Position numbers and translations under genes: made by a program. From positions 55,481-119,480 of the forward strand of contig DAIDLC010000006.1 of assembly GCA_027449685.1 (NCBI GenBank): a stretch of 64,000 bases of DNA. Direction: 5' to 3'. Shown here in pieces: positions 8,656 through 17,631 of this stretch. Source of the DNA: Ferrovaceae bacterium. Lineage in GTDB: Bacteria > Pseudomonadota > Gammaproteobacteria > Burkholderiales > Ferrovaceae. The notes beneath the pieces were generated by a model. It had not been told where the DNA came from. It did not search any database and saw nothing but the letters and a program-made list of their open reading frames with translations. How positions within the stretch are numbered: the first letter of the stretch is position 1; every line of letters begins with the position of its first letter.

Positions 8656-8691
8656 AAGCCCCCGTTGCCTGAGGGTGTCGGGGGCTTTTTT
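8656..8691 (+). terminator. Rho-independent terminator/attenuator after cbbS
   Basis: The stem AAGCCCCCG (8656-8664) pairs perfectly with CGGGGGCTT (8679-8687) around a 14-base loop and runs into six T residues. It lies between cbbS and cbbQ on the coding strand, 16 bases before the cbbQ ATG. It should end most transcripts after cbbLS and let a fraction read through to cbbQO. Confidence 0.88.
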
Positions 8692-8706
8692 ACGACGAGA
8701 AGGATC

Positions 8707-9510
8707 ATGAACGATATCATTTCCCAATACCGGATTTCCACCCAACCTTACTACCGTCCGGTGGCCGATGAGGTGGAATTGTTTCAGGCCGCCTATACCG
8801 TGCGCATGCCCATGATGCTCAAGGGCCCCACCGGATGCGGCAAAACCCGCTTTGTGGAGTATATGGCGCACACTTTGGGCAAAGCGCTGATTACCGTGGC
8901 CTGCAATGAGGACATGACCGCCTCGGATCTGGTGGGACGATATCTGCTGGATGCCCAGGGAACGCGCTGGCAGGACGGACCGTTGGCCATTGCTGCGCGC
9001 CATGGCGCCATTTGTTACCTGGACGAAGTCGTAGAAGCACGCCAGGATACCACGGTGGTGATTCACCCTTTAACGGACAATCGGCGTGTACTGCCCCTGG
9101 AAAAAAAGGGTGAATTGGTCAAGGCGCATCCAGATTTTCAACTGGTTATCTCCTATAACCCCGGCTATCAAAGTTTGATGAAAGATCTCAAGCAATCCAC
9201 CAAACAGCGATTTGGGGCGCTCGATTTCAACTATCCGGAACATGACGTGGAAGTGGAAATCGTGGCTCACGAAACCGGCGTGGCGCGTGAAGTGGCTGAC
9301 AAACTGGTGTCCATTGCCGAACGTGCCCGAAATTTGAAGGGGCACGGTCTGGATGAGGGCATCTCCACCCGCATGCTCATCTATGCCGGCAGTTTGATTG
9401 CTACCGGGGTAAATCCCGAAAACGCCTGTCGTGTGGCTTTGGTGCGTCCCATCACGGATGATCCCGACATGCGGGATGCGCTGGACGCGGCCGTGACCAC
9501 TTTTTTTTAA
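8707..9510 (+). CDS. cbbQ: CbbQ, AAA+ RuBisCO activase subunit
   Basis: This MoxR/NorQ-type AAA+ ATPase forms hexamers that, with CbbO, remodel inhibited RuBisCO. The 267-residue length is typical. Walker A is GPTGCGKT (40-47), Walker B is [10 protein letters not shown] (102-111), and a later VISYNPGYQ strand carries sensor-type residues. The start is placed at ATG 8707, behind GAGAAGG; the open frame begins at 8665, inside the preceding terminator. It is 40 bases upstream of cbbO. Confidence 0.95.
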   Translation: MNDIISQYRISTQPYYRPVADEVELFQAAYTVRMPMMLKGPTGCGKTRFVEYMAHTLGKALITVACNEDMTASDLVGRYLLDAQGTRWQDGPLAIAARHGAICYLDEVVEARQDTTVVIHPLTDNRRVLPLEKKGELVKAHPDFQLVISYNPGYQSLMKDLKQSTKQRFGALDFNYPEHDVEVEIVAHETGVAREVADKLVSIAERARNLKGHGLDEGISTRMLIYAGSLIATGVNPENACRVALVRPITDDPDMRDALDAAVTTFF

Positions 9511-9550
9511 CGCAGGAATGAGCCGGTATCGGGTCTGTGAGGGGTAGGCC

Positions 9551-11878
9551 ATGGCAATACATCTCGAGGATTATGCAGAAACGCTAGAAGGGTTACCCGA
9601 AGCGTGTCGGCAGGCCCTGCAACAACAATGGCACGAAGCCACAAAAATGCTGTCGGCGCGGGGGCTGGACAATTATTTGAAGGGTGCCGGCGCTCTGAGC
9701 CGTTTGGGGCGTGGGGCCGATCTTGTGCTCAACTGGATCGAGGCCGCGCCACAAGTAGCCAAGGAGGTGGGGGAGGATATTCTGCCGGACTTGGCACAAA
9801 CCGCTTTGGGGTTTGCCTCTCGAACCTCGGGCGCCGTGATCGAGCGCTTGCTCTCCAGTGCGCCCGTGGCGGCCAAACGCCTGGCGGATGGGGCTTTATT
9901 TGGCAGCTATCTGCAATTTCTCAATCATCTGATCGGCCAGGCCCCTCGTGGGGTGCGGCCGATGTTGGACAACCTCGATGTTTTGTTGGGCCAATTGACG
10001 CTGGGGGGGTTGAGGCGCTGGGCCTTGTGGGGCTCGCACGCACACCGAACCGATTATCCGGCCCAAATCGAGTATTTCAGCCTCACCTCCAAGGAATCCC
10101 TGGCCGTATTGCAAAAGGAGCGCAAGGGAACCCTGTTCGTGGACGTGCAACGGCGTATCAACATGTATCTGCGGGCCTTGTGGGCGCGCGATTTCTTCAT
10201 GCGCCCCACTTCGGGTGACTTTGAAAGCCGTGAAGGCTACAAGCCTTTCATCGAGGGGTATTTTTTTCATTTGCCCGATGCTTTCGATGACTTTCCCGGA
10301 GTCTCTGGGGTTGAACTATACCGTGCGGCTGCGGCCCATTGTGCCGCCCATTGGGTGGCTACCACCGAACCCCTGTCCGCCGAAAACCTCAATCCCCTGC
10401 AAATGGCGCTGATTGCTCTGATCGAGGATGCGCGCGTCGAGACCTTGGCGATTCGGCGCTTTCCGGGATTGCGGCAACTCTGGAGTCAATGCCATACCAT
10501 AGGGGCCGACCAGGCGGCTACTGCAGGGGATTATTTCAATCGCCTGGCACGCGCGCTGCTGGACCCCTCTTTTCAGGACCATGACTCCTGGGTGGAGCAA
10601 GGTCGCCTGTTGTTTGCCCAGGGTGCAGCACGCCTGGAAAGCAATCAATTGTCCTGGGACATAGGGGTATCCCTGGCGCATACCTTCCGCGAGAAAAAAA
10701 TTCCCTTTCATCCCCGCAGCGATGTCTTGAGCGCACCTTATCGGGACGATAACCGCTATCTTTGGGCTTTTGAAGAATTTGATCAGGAGGCGGCCCTGGC
10801 CGCAGGCTATGCTGCTCCCAAGCAGGTGCGGCGCAAGGTTGGCCTGATGGAAATGGTCAATGAGATCGATACGGAACTGGCCGGGGACGACGCTCAGGAA
10901 ATTTGGGTGCTGGAAACCGAGCTTTTTCCCTATGAGGATGAGGGGAAAAGCTATAACGATCTGGAGGGGAAGGAACCGGTTTCCGACCCCTTCCACTACG
11001 CCGAATGGGATTACCAGATCCAGCTGGAACGACCCAGTTGGGCTACGGTGGTAGAAAAGCGCCCCCGGTTGGGTGAGTTGCAAATAATTGACGAGATTGC
11101 AGCGCGCCATAAACGGCTGATTGCACAAATGAAGTTTTTGCTGGACGCCATGCAACCGCAGGGCGTTACACGGCTGCGCAAACTGGAAGAAGGAGACGAC
11201 ATCGACCTGAACGCCGCCATTGCCAGTACCATCGATGTGCGCATGGGGCTGCAGCCCGATCCGCGGATCATGATGCGCAGTGTGCGTAAAATCCGGGATA
11301 TTTCGGTCCTGGTGTTGCTGGATTTGTCCGAATCCACCAACGATCGGGTGGCCGGACAGGATTTCAGCGTGCTGGACTTGACCCGTGAAGCAGCCGTGTT
11401 GCTGGCTGGCGCCATCGACAAGGTGGGGGACCCCTTTGCCATGCATGGGTTTTGTTCCGATGGTCGGCATGCGGTGGACTATTACCGTTTCAAGGACTTT
11501 GATCAACCCTATGGGGCCTTGCCCAAGGCGCGCCTGGCGGGGATGACGGGTCAATTGTCCACCCGCATGGGAGCGGCCATTCGTCATGCCAGCATGCATC
11601 TGAAGGCACAGCGTTCGGCCAAAAAATTGATGCTGGTCATCACCGACGGCGAACCAGCGGACGTGGATGTGCGCGATCCCCAATATTTGCGCTATGACAC
11701 GCGCAAGGCGGTTGAAGAAGCGGCGCGGCACGGCATCATCCCTTTTTGCATGAGTCTTGACCCCCGGGCCGATCAGTACGTGTCACGCATTTTTGGTACC
11801 CGCAACTATATGGTCGTTGACCAGGTGAGTCGCTTACCCGAAAAATTGCCGCTGCTGTATGCGGGGCTCACCCGATAA
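9551..11878 (+). CDS. cbbO: CbbO, VWA-domain RuBisCO activase adaptor
   Basis: The 775-residue protein is the adaptor of the CbbQ2O1 activase. The C-terminal von Willebrand A domain has an intact MIDAS motif DLSES (591-595) and a second metal-binding stretch MLVITDGEP. In this family the VWA domain binds RuBisCO and the long N-terminal region docks on the CbbQ hexamer. No transmembrane segment is present. The ATG at 9551 has GAGGGG upstream. It is co-transcribed with cbbQ and followed after 52 bases by a small gene. Confidence 0.93.
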   Translation: MAIHLEDYAETLEGLPEACRQALQQQWHEATKMLSARGLDNYLKGAGALSRLGRGADLVLNWIEAAPQVAKEVGEDILPDLAQTALGFASRTSGAVIERLLSSAPVAAKRLADGALFGSYLQFLNHLIGQAPRGVRPMLDNLDVLLGQLTLGGLRRWALWGSHAHRTDYPAQIEYFSLTSKESLAVLQKERKGTLFVDVQRRINMYLRALWARDFFMRPTSGDFESREGYKPFIEGYFFHLPDAFDDFPGVSGVELYRAAAAHCAAHWVATTEPLSAENLNPLQMALIALIEDARVETLAIRRFPGLRQLWSQCHTIGADQAATAGDYFNRLARALLDPSFQDHDSWVEQGRLLFAQGAARLESNQLSWDIGVSLAHTFREKKIPFHPRSDVLSAPYRDDNRYLWAFEEFDQEAALAAGYAAPKQVRRKVGLMEMVNEIDTELAGDDAQEIWVLETELFPYEDEGKSYNDLEGKEPVSDPFHYAEWDYQIQLERPSWATVVEKRPRLGELQIIDEIAARHKRLIAQMKFLLDAMQPQGVTRLRKLEEGDDIDLNAAIASTIDVRMGLQPDPRIMMRSVRKIRDISVLVLLDLSESTNDRVAGQDFSVLDLTREAAVLLAGAIDKVGDPFAMHGFCSDGRHAVDYYRFKDFDQPYGALPKARLAGMTGQLSTRMGAAIRHASMHLKAQRSAKKLMLVITDGEPADVDVRDPQYLRYDTRKAVEEAARHGIIPFCMSLDPRADQYVSRIFGTRNYMVVDQVSRLPEKLPLLYAGLTR

Positions 11879-11930
11879 GGGTATCCGTCAGGAGTCTGTT
11901 TGGTTCAGCGGTGCGCTGAAAGGAAAAGGG

Positions 11931-12230
11931 ATGGAACAACGGTATAGAGGGGTGCATCAGGATATCAACGGCGGTATGACCCATGTGGCACAGATTTTTA
12001 AAGACGCGTGGGTGTTTGGACTGCTGCCAGAAACCGAAGATGGAGCCGGCTGGGGTGCCGGCCGGGTGCAGGCACTCTATGAAAAGGTCTATGCGCAATG
12101 GGAACGCTATGGGCATTTGCCCAGCAATTTGCCCCAAGACCTCAGAATCCGGCATGAGCGCATCCACCAGGAGGCCATCCAGCGGGGACGCGACTCGGGG
12201 TGGAACCCCGAGTTGGGTGAGGACGACTAA
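11931..12230 (+). CDS. Small conserved-looking protein following cbbO
   Basis: This 99-residue soluble protein starts at ATG 11931, preceded by AAAGGAAAAGGG. It contains YRGVHQDINGGMT, a DAWVFGLLPETEDGAGW core, and a charged C-terminus ending GWNPELGEDD. There is no signal peptide or membrane segment, and I do not recognise a named domain. It lies 52 bases after cbbO on the same strand with no terminator, so it is probably the last gene of the cbb operon. Its position suggests an accessory role in RuBisCO maturation or activation. That is inference from context only. Confidence 0.75.
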   Translation: MEQRYRGVHQDINGGMTHVAQIFKDAWVFGLLPETEDGAGWGAGRVQALYEKVYAQWERYGHLPSNLPQDLRIRHERIHQEAIQRGRDSGWNPELGEDD

Positions 12231-12368
12231 CCCTTCCAGGGCTCATGGACCGGTTTTACCCGGGAGCTCGCTAATCATTCGGATCAATTTGCGCAGATTT
12301 TGACTTGGCGCAAAGCGCACCATGGCCGTTACCCATCAAAATCCCACTTTTAACTGGGGATGGATGGG

Positions 12369-13847
12369 ATGGCGTACGCCGATTTGCCGTCATTTGTGCA
12401 GGCACTAGAGCAGCGCGGTGAGTTGCTGCGCGTAGTACAGCCGGTCAACCCCCATCTCGAATCCACCGTGCTTTGTCAACGGTCCCTGCAAGCCCAGGGC
12501 CCGGCCCTGTTGTTTACCCAACCCACGGGATCGCAGATCCCCTTGCTGGGGAACCTCTTTGGCACGCCCTCCCGGGTTCGTGCCGCACTGCATCATCGCG
12601 CCATTCGTTCTTTCCGGGAACTGGGAGAATTGCTGGCCGCGCTCAAGGAACCCCGCCTACCAAAAGATTTCAAGGGCTGGATGCAAGCCTGGCCGGAATT
12701 TGCCCAGTTAACGCAGGTCACCCCACGGCACGAGGCTCATGCCGCGTTTCAGGCTCAGCAGTATGAAGCCGCCGATGTGGATTTGGGGCAATTGCCCATT
12801 CAACACTGTTGGCCGGAAGATGCGGGGCGACTGATTACCTTCGGCCTCGTGGTCACGCGCGGATTGCGCCAACCCCGCCAAAATGTCGCCATTTATCGGC
12901 AACAGGTCATCGGCCGTAACCGGGTCATCATGCGCTGGCTATCCCATCGTGGCGGGGCACAGGATTACGCCCAGTGGGTAGCAGCGCATCCGGACCGGCC
13001 CTTCCCCGTGCTGGTGGTGATTGGTTGTGATCCCTGCACCTTGCTGGCGGCTGTGGCGCCGGTGCCCGACACCATGTCTGAATACGAGTTTGCGGGATTG
13101 CTGCGGGGGCAGAACACGGTTTTGCACCATAGTGTGCTGACCGGACTGGATGCTCCAGCCCAGGCAGAAATCGTGCTGGAAGGATTTATCTATCCCAATG
13201 ACCGCGCCCTGGAAGGTCCGTTTGGCGACCATACGGGTTACTACAACAGTCAGGCCGAGTTTCCGGTATTTACCGTGGAGCGCATGAGCTTACGCGCGCA
13301 TCCCATCTACCACGGCAGTTACATGGGGCGCTCGCCGCTGGATGAGCCCTCGATTCTGGCGCGTGAGCTCAACGATCTGTTCGTCCCCATCCTTACGCGT
13401 ACCTTTCCTGAAATCGAAGATTTTTACCTTCCCCCCGAAGCATGCTCCTATCGAATTGCCGTGGTGAGTATCCGCAAACAGTATGCGGGGCATGCCCGGC
13501 GCGTCATGATGGGCATCTGGTCCTGGTTGCGTCAGTTTACTTACACCAAAATGATCATCGTGGTGGATACGGATATCGACATTCGCAACTGGGCTGAGGT
13601 GATTTGGGCCCTGTCTACGCGCATGGACCCTGTGCGGGATACCTTGCTGGTAGAAAACACGCCCATCGACTATCTCGACTTTGCCAGTCCAGAGGAGGGA
13701 CTGGGCGGCAAAATCGGCTTTGACGCCACCAACAAGTGGCCGGGAGAAACCCATCGGACATGGGGACGTCCCATCATTGCCGATCCTGAAATCGTGCGAC
13801 GCATGGAAACCCTTTGGCAGCAACTTTCACCGCGGAGTGCCTCATGA
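12369..13847 (+). CDS. ubiD: UbiD, prFMN-dependent 3-polyprenyl-4-hydroxybenzoate decarboxylase
   Basis: UbiD removes the carboxylate of 3-polyprenyl-4-hydroxybenzoate in ubiquinone synthesis, using prenylated FMN made by UbiX (not in this window). Family landmarks are LRVVQPVNPHLEST at the N-terminus, the prFMN/Mn site region with EGPFGDHTGYY, and HARRVMMGIWSWLRQF near the C-terminus. The product is about 492 residues. An in-frame ATG lies three codons earlier at 12360; I prefer 12369 because MAYADLPSF matches usual UbiD starts and a GGGGA lies eight bases ahead. The stop overlaps the ubiU start (ATGA). Confidence 0.93.
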   Translation: MAYADLPSFVQALEQRGELLRVVQPVNPHLESTVLCQRSLQAQGPALLFTQPTGSQIPLLGNLFGTPSRVRAALHHRAIRSFRELGELLAALKEPRLPKDFKGWMQAWPEFAQLTQVTPRHEAHAAFQAQQYEAADVDLGQLPIQHCWPEDAGRLITFGLVVTRGLRQPRQNVAIYRQQVIGRNRVIMRWLSHRGGAQDYAQWVAAHPDRPFPVLVVIGCDPCTLLAAVAPVPDTMSEYEFAGLLRGQNTVLHHSVLTGLDAPAQAEIVLEGFIYPNDRALEGPFGDHTGYYNSQAEFPVFTVERMSLRAHPIYHGSYMGRSPLDEPSILARELNDLFVPILTRTFPEIEDFYLPPEACSYRIAVVSIRKQYAGHARRVMMGIWSWLRQFTYTKMIIVVDTDIDIRNWAEVIWALSTRMDPVRDTLLVENTPIDYLDFASPEEGLGGKIGFDATNKWPGETHRTWGRPIIADPEIVRRMETLWQQLSPRSAS

Positions 13848-14845
13848 GCATGGAACTGGTTTGTCCTGCGGGAAGCCCCGCAGCCTTTGCTGCAGCGCTT
13901 GAAAACGGGGCTGATGCGATCTACGTGGGTTTGCGTAACCACACCAATGCCCGAGCCTTTCCAGGGCTGAATTTCACTCCCCAGACTTTGCAGGAAGCGG
14001 TACGCCAAGCCCACGCCCGGGGGCGCAAGGTTTTTCTTGCGCTCAACACGTATCCCATGGCCGAGCAGATGGCACTGTGGAAGGAGAGTATCGATTGTGG
14101 TGTTGCAGCCGGGGTGGATGCCCTGATTCTGGCAGAAATTGCCCTGCTGGATTATGCGGCCAAGGTGCATAGTAACACCCCACGGCACCTGTCCGTTCAG
14201 GGTTCGGCCACCACACCTCAGGCGCTACGGTTTTTTCAGGAGCAGTTTGGAATCACCCGTGCCGTCATTCCGCGGGTCCTCTCCCTCGAGCAGGTGGAGC
14301 GGCTCTGCGCCAATTCGCCCGTGCACATCGAAGTGTTTGCTTTTGGTAGTTTGTGCATCATGGTGGAAGGACGCTGCCAATTATCCAGTTTCGTCACGGG
14401 GCGCTCTCCCAATTGCCATGGGGTTTGTTCTCCGGCCGAACAGGTTCACTGGGAAGAGCACCCCGGTGGCGAACGACAGGTCCGTCTGGGCTCGGTGCTG
14501 ATCGATCGTTTCGGGCCCGAGGAGTTTGCCAGCTATCCAACCCTGTGCAAGGGCCGCTATCAGGGCGACTCCCAGCCGTACTATGCCCTGGAAGAGCCCG
14601 TCAGTTTGAACACCCTGGCCCTGCTGCCCCGCCTGGCTCAGGCCGGCGTGGTGGCGCTCAAGGTGGAGGGACGCCAGCGGGGCCCGGCCTACGTCAGTCA
14701 AGTCACGCAAGTATGGCGCGCGGCACTGGATGCTCTGGACTCCGGCGCCCCCTTTACCCTCAAACCCGAGTGGCAAAGTCGCTTGGCCCATGTGGCCGAA
14801 GGCAAACAGACCACGCTGGGTCCTTATCATCGTTCCTGGCAATAG
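13844..14845 (+). CDS. ubiU: UbiU, U32-family O2-independent hydroxylase subunit
   Basis: UbiU and UbiV form a 4Fe-4S heterodimer that hydroxylates the ubiquinone ring without oxygen, using prephenate as oxygen donor. The start MSMELVCPAGSPAAF overlaps the ubiD stop by four bases. The protein has the peptidase-U32 fold signature (ELVCPAG, ADAIYVGLR, TNARAFPGLNFT). The cluster-binding Cys region has FGSLCIMVEGRC, NCHGVC and a later TLCKGRY, giving Cys residues for a 4Fe-4S centre. The length is 333 residues. It is followed by ubiV after 14 bases. Confidence 0.93.
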   Translation: MSMELVCPAGSPAAFAAALENGADAIYVGLRNHTNARAFPGLNFTPQTLQEAVRQAHARGRKVFLALNTYPMAEQMALWKESIDCGVAAGVDALILAEIALLDYAAKVHSNTPRHLSVQGSATTPQALRFFQEQFGITRAVIPRVLSLEQVERLCANSPVHIEVFAFGSLCIMVEGRCQLSSFVTGRSPNCHGVCSPAEQVHWEEHPGGERQVRLGSVLIDRFGPEEFASYPTLCKGRYQGDSQPYYALEEPVSLNTLALLPRLAQAGVVALKVEGRQRGPAYVSQVTQVWRAALDALDSGAPFTLKPEWQSRLAHVAEGKQTTLGPYHRSWQ

Positions 14846-14859
14846 GGAGCCCATCGCCT

Positions 14860-15747
14860 ATGAAAATGACTCTGGGGCCGATTCCGTACTTCTGGAAAAG
14901 GGAAGCGGTTCATGAATTTTACGAGGCGGCGGCCACTTGGCCCGTGGATGTGGTCTATCTGGGCGAAATCATTTGCAGTAAACGGCGCGAAATGCGCACC
15001 CAGGACTGGCAGGAGGTGGCCCGGTTGCTGCGGGATGCCGGCAAGGAAGTGGTGTTTTCCACCTTGTCCCTCATCGAAGCAGAATCAGAAATTCTGGCGC
15101 TGAATCGGTGGGTGGAGCAGGGCGGGTTGCTCATCGAAGCCAATGACTGGTCCGCGGTGCATTGCGCCCATGCCCATGGGTTACCCTTCGTGGCAGGAGC
15201 CAGCCTTAACCTGTACAACCATGAAGCCCTGGATTTTCTGCAACAACGGGGGATGTGTCGGTTCGTTCTGGGCGTTGATCAGGGGGCTGGGCAATTGCAG
15301 GCGCTGCGCAATCAATTTCCAGGTGGTGCCCAGAGGTTTCCGGATACCGAAGTGCTGGTTTGGGGGCGGCTACCCTTGGCCTATTCCGCACGCTGTTTTA
15401 CGGCCCGAGCCCAGGAACGTTCCAAGGATGACTGTGACCACTGTTGTATTCAATATCCCGAGGGGATTTTGCTGGACACGCGCGAGGAGCTGCCGTTTTT
15501 GTGTTTGAATGGCATTCAGGTGCTCAGTGCCCAATGCTGCGATCTGGGGCCCGAGCTGCATCAACTGCAAGCTTTGGGGGTCACGCATCTGCGCATTACG
15601 CCGCAACCCTCCGGAACCGGTGCTGTCATCGAGCGTTTCAGGCAGGGCTTGAACGCCGCCACCCCCCTGGAGCGGCAAGGCGATTGCAATGGTTTCTGGT
15701 ATGGCAACCCTGGAATGTCCTGGGTATCCTCCGCAACACCGATTTAA
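14860..15747 (+). CDS. ubiV: UbiV, U32-family O2-independent hydroxylase subunit
   Basis: This is the partner of UbiU, 295 residues, starting MKMTLGPIPYFWKRE. The frame is open far upstream into ubiU, but the homologous region begins at 14860. Cysteines for a 4Fe-4S cluster are visible in EIICSKRREMR and in the CFTARAQ...CDHCC segment. The gene is co-directional with ubiU (14-base gap) and ubiT (16-base gap), which places it firmly in the anaerobic ubiquinone pathway. Confidence 0.92.
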   Translation: MKMTLGPIPYFWKREAVHEFYEAAATWPVDVVYLGEIICSKRREMRTQDWQEVARLLRDAGKEVVFSTLSLIEAESEILALNRWVEQGGLLIEANDWSAVHCAHAHGLPFVAGASLNLYNHEALDFLQQRGMCRFVLGVDQGAGQLQALRNQFPGGAQRFPDTEVLVWGRLPLAYSARCFTARAQERSKDDCDHCCIQYPEGILLDTREELPFLCLNGIQVLSAQCCDLGPELHQLQALGVTHLRITPQPSGTGAVIERFRQGLNAATPLERQGDCNGFWYGNPGMSWVSSATPI

Positions 15748-15763
15748 TGGCTAGGAGTAGTGT

Positions 15764-16333
15764 ATGGCGTGCAGATTGTCCTTGAAACCCGAGTCTCTGC
15801 CTTCTTTCTTGCTGGCGTGGTTGCCCACCCCGGCCCAATGGTCCCTGGGCTTGAACTGCCTTCCCTCGGGAGTCAAATCCCGGGCCCTCACGCAGTTGAC
15901 CAACCGCCTGGTGTGTTCGCGCTTGAACCCCCAGGATCTGCAATTCATGCAGCAGCGTACCTTGGCGATCGAGGTGGAAGATCTGGGTCTGCGTTGGGTA
16001 TTTTGCGGCCAGTCGGGACGCTTGCAGGCGTTGCCGGACGACACGCCAAGTGAAGCCACCATCCAGGGGAAGTTACTGGATCTGCTGCTGCTGGCCAGTC
16101 AACTGGAAGATGCGGATACCCTGTTTTTTCAAAGGCGTCTCAAAATGAGCGGGGATACGGCCCTGGGTCTGGAAATGCGCAACTTCATGGATCAGCAGGT
16201 GTGGTCCAGTCAACCCCAGGGGTTGCGTATCCTGCTCAATCGTCTGGCACGCCTGGCCCTTGCAGCGCAAGCTGCGCGGGATCAAAGAAGCGCCGGGAAC
16301 AAGACTCCCATCAGGCCAGCGTCATTCACCTGA
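15764..16333 (+). CDS. ubiT: UbiT, SCP2-domain ubiquinone accessory factor
   Basis: The 189-residue protein has an SCP2 sterol-carrier-like lipid-binding domain. The diagnostic stretch DADTLFFQRRLKMSGDTALG, followed by EMRNFMD, matches UbiT (YhbT). UbiT is thought to present polyprenyl intermediates to UbiUV under anaerobiosis. The start MACRLSLK at 15764 has TAGGAG about eight bases upstream. It is the last gene of ubiDUVT and converges on the MFS gene. Confidence 0.88.
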   Translation: MACRLSLKPESLPSFLLAWLPTPAQWSLGLNCLPSGVKSRALTQLTNRLVCSRLNPQDLQFMQQRTLAIEVEDLGLRWVFCGQSGRLQALPDDTPSEATIQGKLLDLLLLASQLEDADTLFFQRRLKMSGDTALGLEMRNFMDQQVWSSQPQGLRILLNRLARLALAAQAARDQRSAGNKTPIRPASFT

Positions 16334-16381
16334 AAGCCCGGTCACCACCGTTCCCCGCCGTGCGTGCGCAGGGTACATGGG

Positions 16382-17593
16382 TCAGCGCTCTTGACGCAGT
16401 CGCTGCAGGAGCAGAGCGCTTAAAAACAGCAACAGCCCCTCCAGCAGAAAACTTTGGGATACATTCAGCAGGGAGGCTACGAAGCCTGCCAAGAGGCTGC
16501 CCACGGCATCCAGTCCAAAACGGATGGCATAGAACAGGGCAATGATGCGGCCCTTGAACTCTGGGGGGGAAATTTCCTGCAACAAAATGTTGATTCCCGC
16601 GTTGCACAAAGCCACGCTAAAGCCCAGCACGACCAGGCTGGTGTACATCATGGTTTGCGAGCGAAACAGGGCACAAGCCACCAAGGCCAGAGCGGCCAGG
16701 AATGCAAACCGGCCCACGGCGCGGGAAATGGCTTCGACCCCCTGATGCAGTGCCAGTACGATAGTACCGGCCAAGGCGCCGAATCCTGCGGCACCCCAGA
16801 GCATGCCCAGCAAATGCGCGTCGCCGTGTAGCAACTCACGGGCCACGATGGGGAGTAAAACCGCGTAGGAAGATCCGGTCAGATTAAGCGCTGCCAGCAG
16901 CAATAGCGGTTGCAGGACCCGTGGAGTCTGGCGTGCAAAGCGCAGACCGGCTACAAAGGCGTCCCGGGTGCGGCCCTGGGCTGTCCCTGGGCGCGGGGTG
17001 TCCACTTGCGTCAGGGCCCAGGCCAGGGGCAGACAACTCAAGGCGTTGAGCAGAAAGCAGGTGCTCTCACTCGTCCAATGCAGCAGAAAGCCGGCCATGG
17101 GTGGGCCGATGAAGCGGGCCCCATTGGCCAGCATGGCATTGAGCGAGAGTCCACTGGGCAGGGCTTGCGCATCGGATAGAAAGCTGGAGATCAGGGATAG
17201 GCGCAAGGGACCTTCAAAACTGCTCAAAATGCCCTGGGTCAAGGCCATGAGGACGATAGGAATCGGTGTGGCCCAACCCAGCAGCGTGAGACCCGCCAGA
17301 ATAGCGGCGTGGGCGGTGAGCAGCAATTCCACGGTAATGAGCGTGCGGCGCTTGTCCCGTTGGTCGATCCAGGCCCCTGCCCAAGGTCCGATCAGCAATT
17401 GGGGTGCCAGCGCTGCAAAGGCTACGAGCCCCAGTAAAGAAGCCGATCCGGTGATGCGATATACCAGCCAGGAGAGCGCCACCCGTTGAATCCAGGACCC
17501 CAGGATGGAAAGCGCCTGCCCCAGAAAGTATTTTCTAAAGTTGGGATAACGCAGCGCCATGAGGGCGCCAGACCAGGAAAATGGCAGTTTCAT
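16382..17593 (-). CDS. MFS transporter, MFS_3/EntS-like family
   Basis: The 403-residue polytopic membrane protein has about 12 hydrophobic segments. The N-terminal ALRYPNFRKYFLGQALSILGSWIQ and the loop-2/3 motif GAWIDQRDKRR (a G-x-x-x-D-R/K-x-G-R-R variant) are typical of the MFS_3 group, which includes the enterobactin exporter EntS. The substrate cannot be inferred. Its start is 38 bases from the divergent SDR gene, so the two share a promoter region. Confidence 0.85.
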   Translation of the reverse strand: MKLPFSWSGALMALRYPNFRKYFLGQALSILGSWIQRVALSWLVYRITGSASLLGLVAFAALAPQLLIGPWAGAWIDQRDKRRTLITVELLLTAHAAILAGLTLLGWATPIPIVLMALTQGILSSFEGPLRLSLISSFLSDAQALPSGLSLNAMLANGARFIGPPMAGFLLHWTSESTCFLLNALSCLPLAWALTQVDTPRPGTAQGRTRDAFVAGLRFARQTPRVLQPLLLLAALNLTGSSYAVLLPIVARELLHGDAHLLGMLWGAAGFGALAGTIVLALHQGVEAISRAVGRFAFLAALALVACALFRSQTMMYTSLVVLGFSVALCNAGINILLQEISPPEFKGRIIALFYAIRFGLDAVGSLLAGFVASLLNVSQSFLLEGLLLFLSALLLQRLRQER

Positions 17594-17631
17594 GCGGGGA
17601 CGGGAACCTCGATATGTTAAAATCTTGAATT

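Noticed and set aside
10316..11731. 471-residue leftward open frame
   Set aside because: It is the reverse shadow of cbbO, whose domains and motifs are clear.
14353..14859. 169-codon N-terminal extension of UbiV
   Set aside because: It overlaps ubiU in another frame and is not protein-like; the UbiV family start is at 14860.
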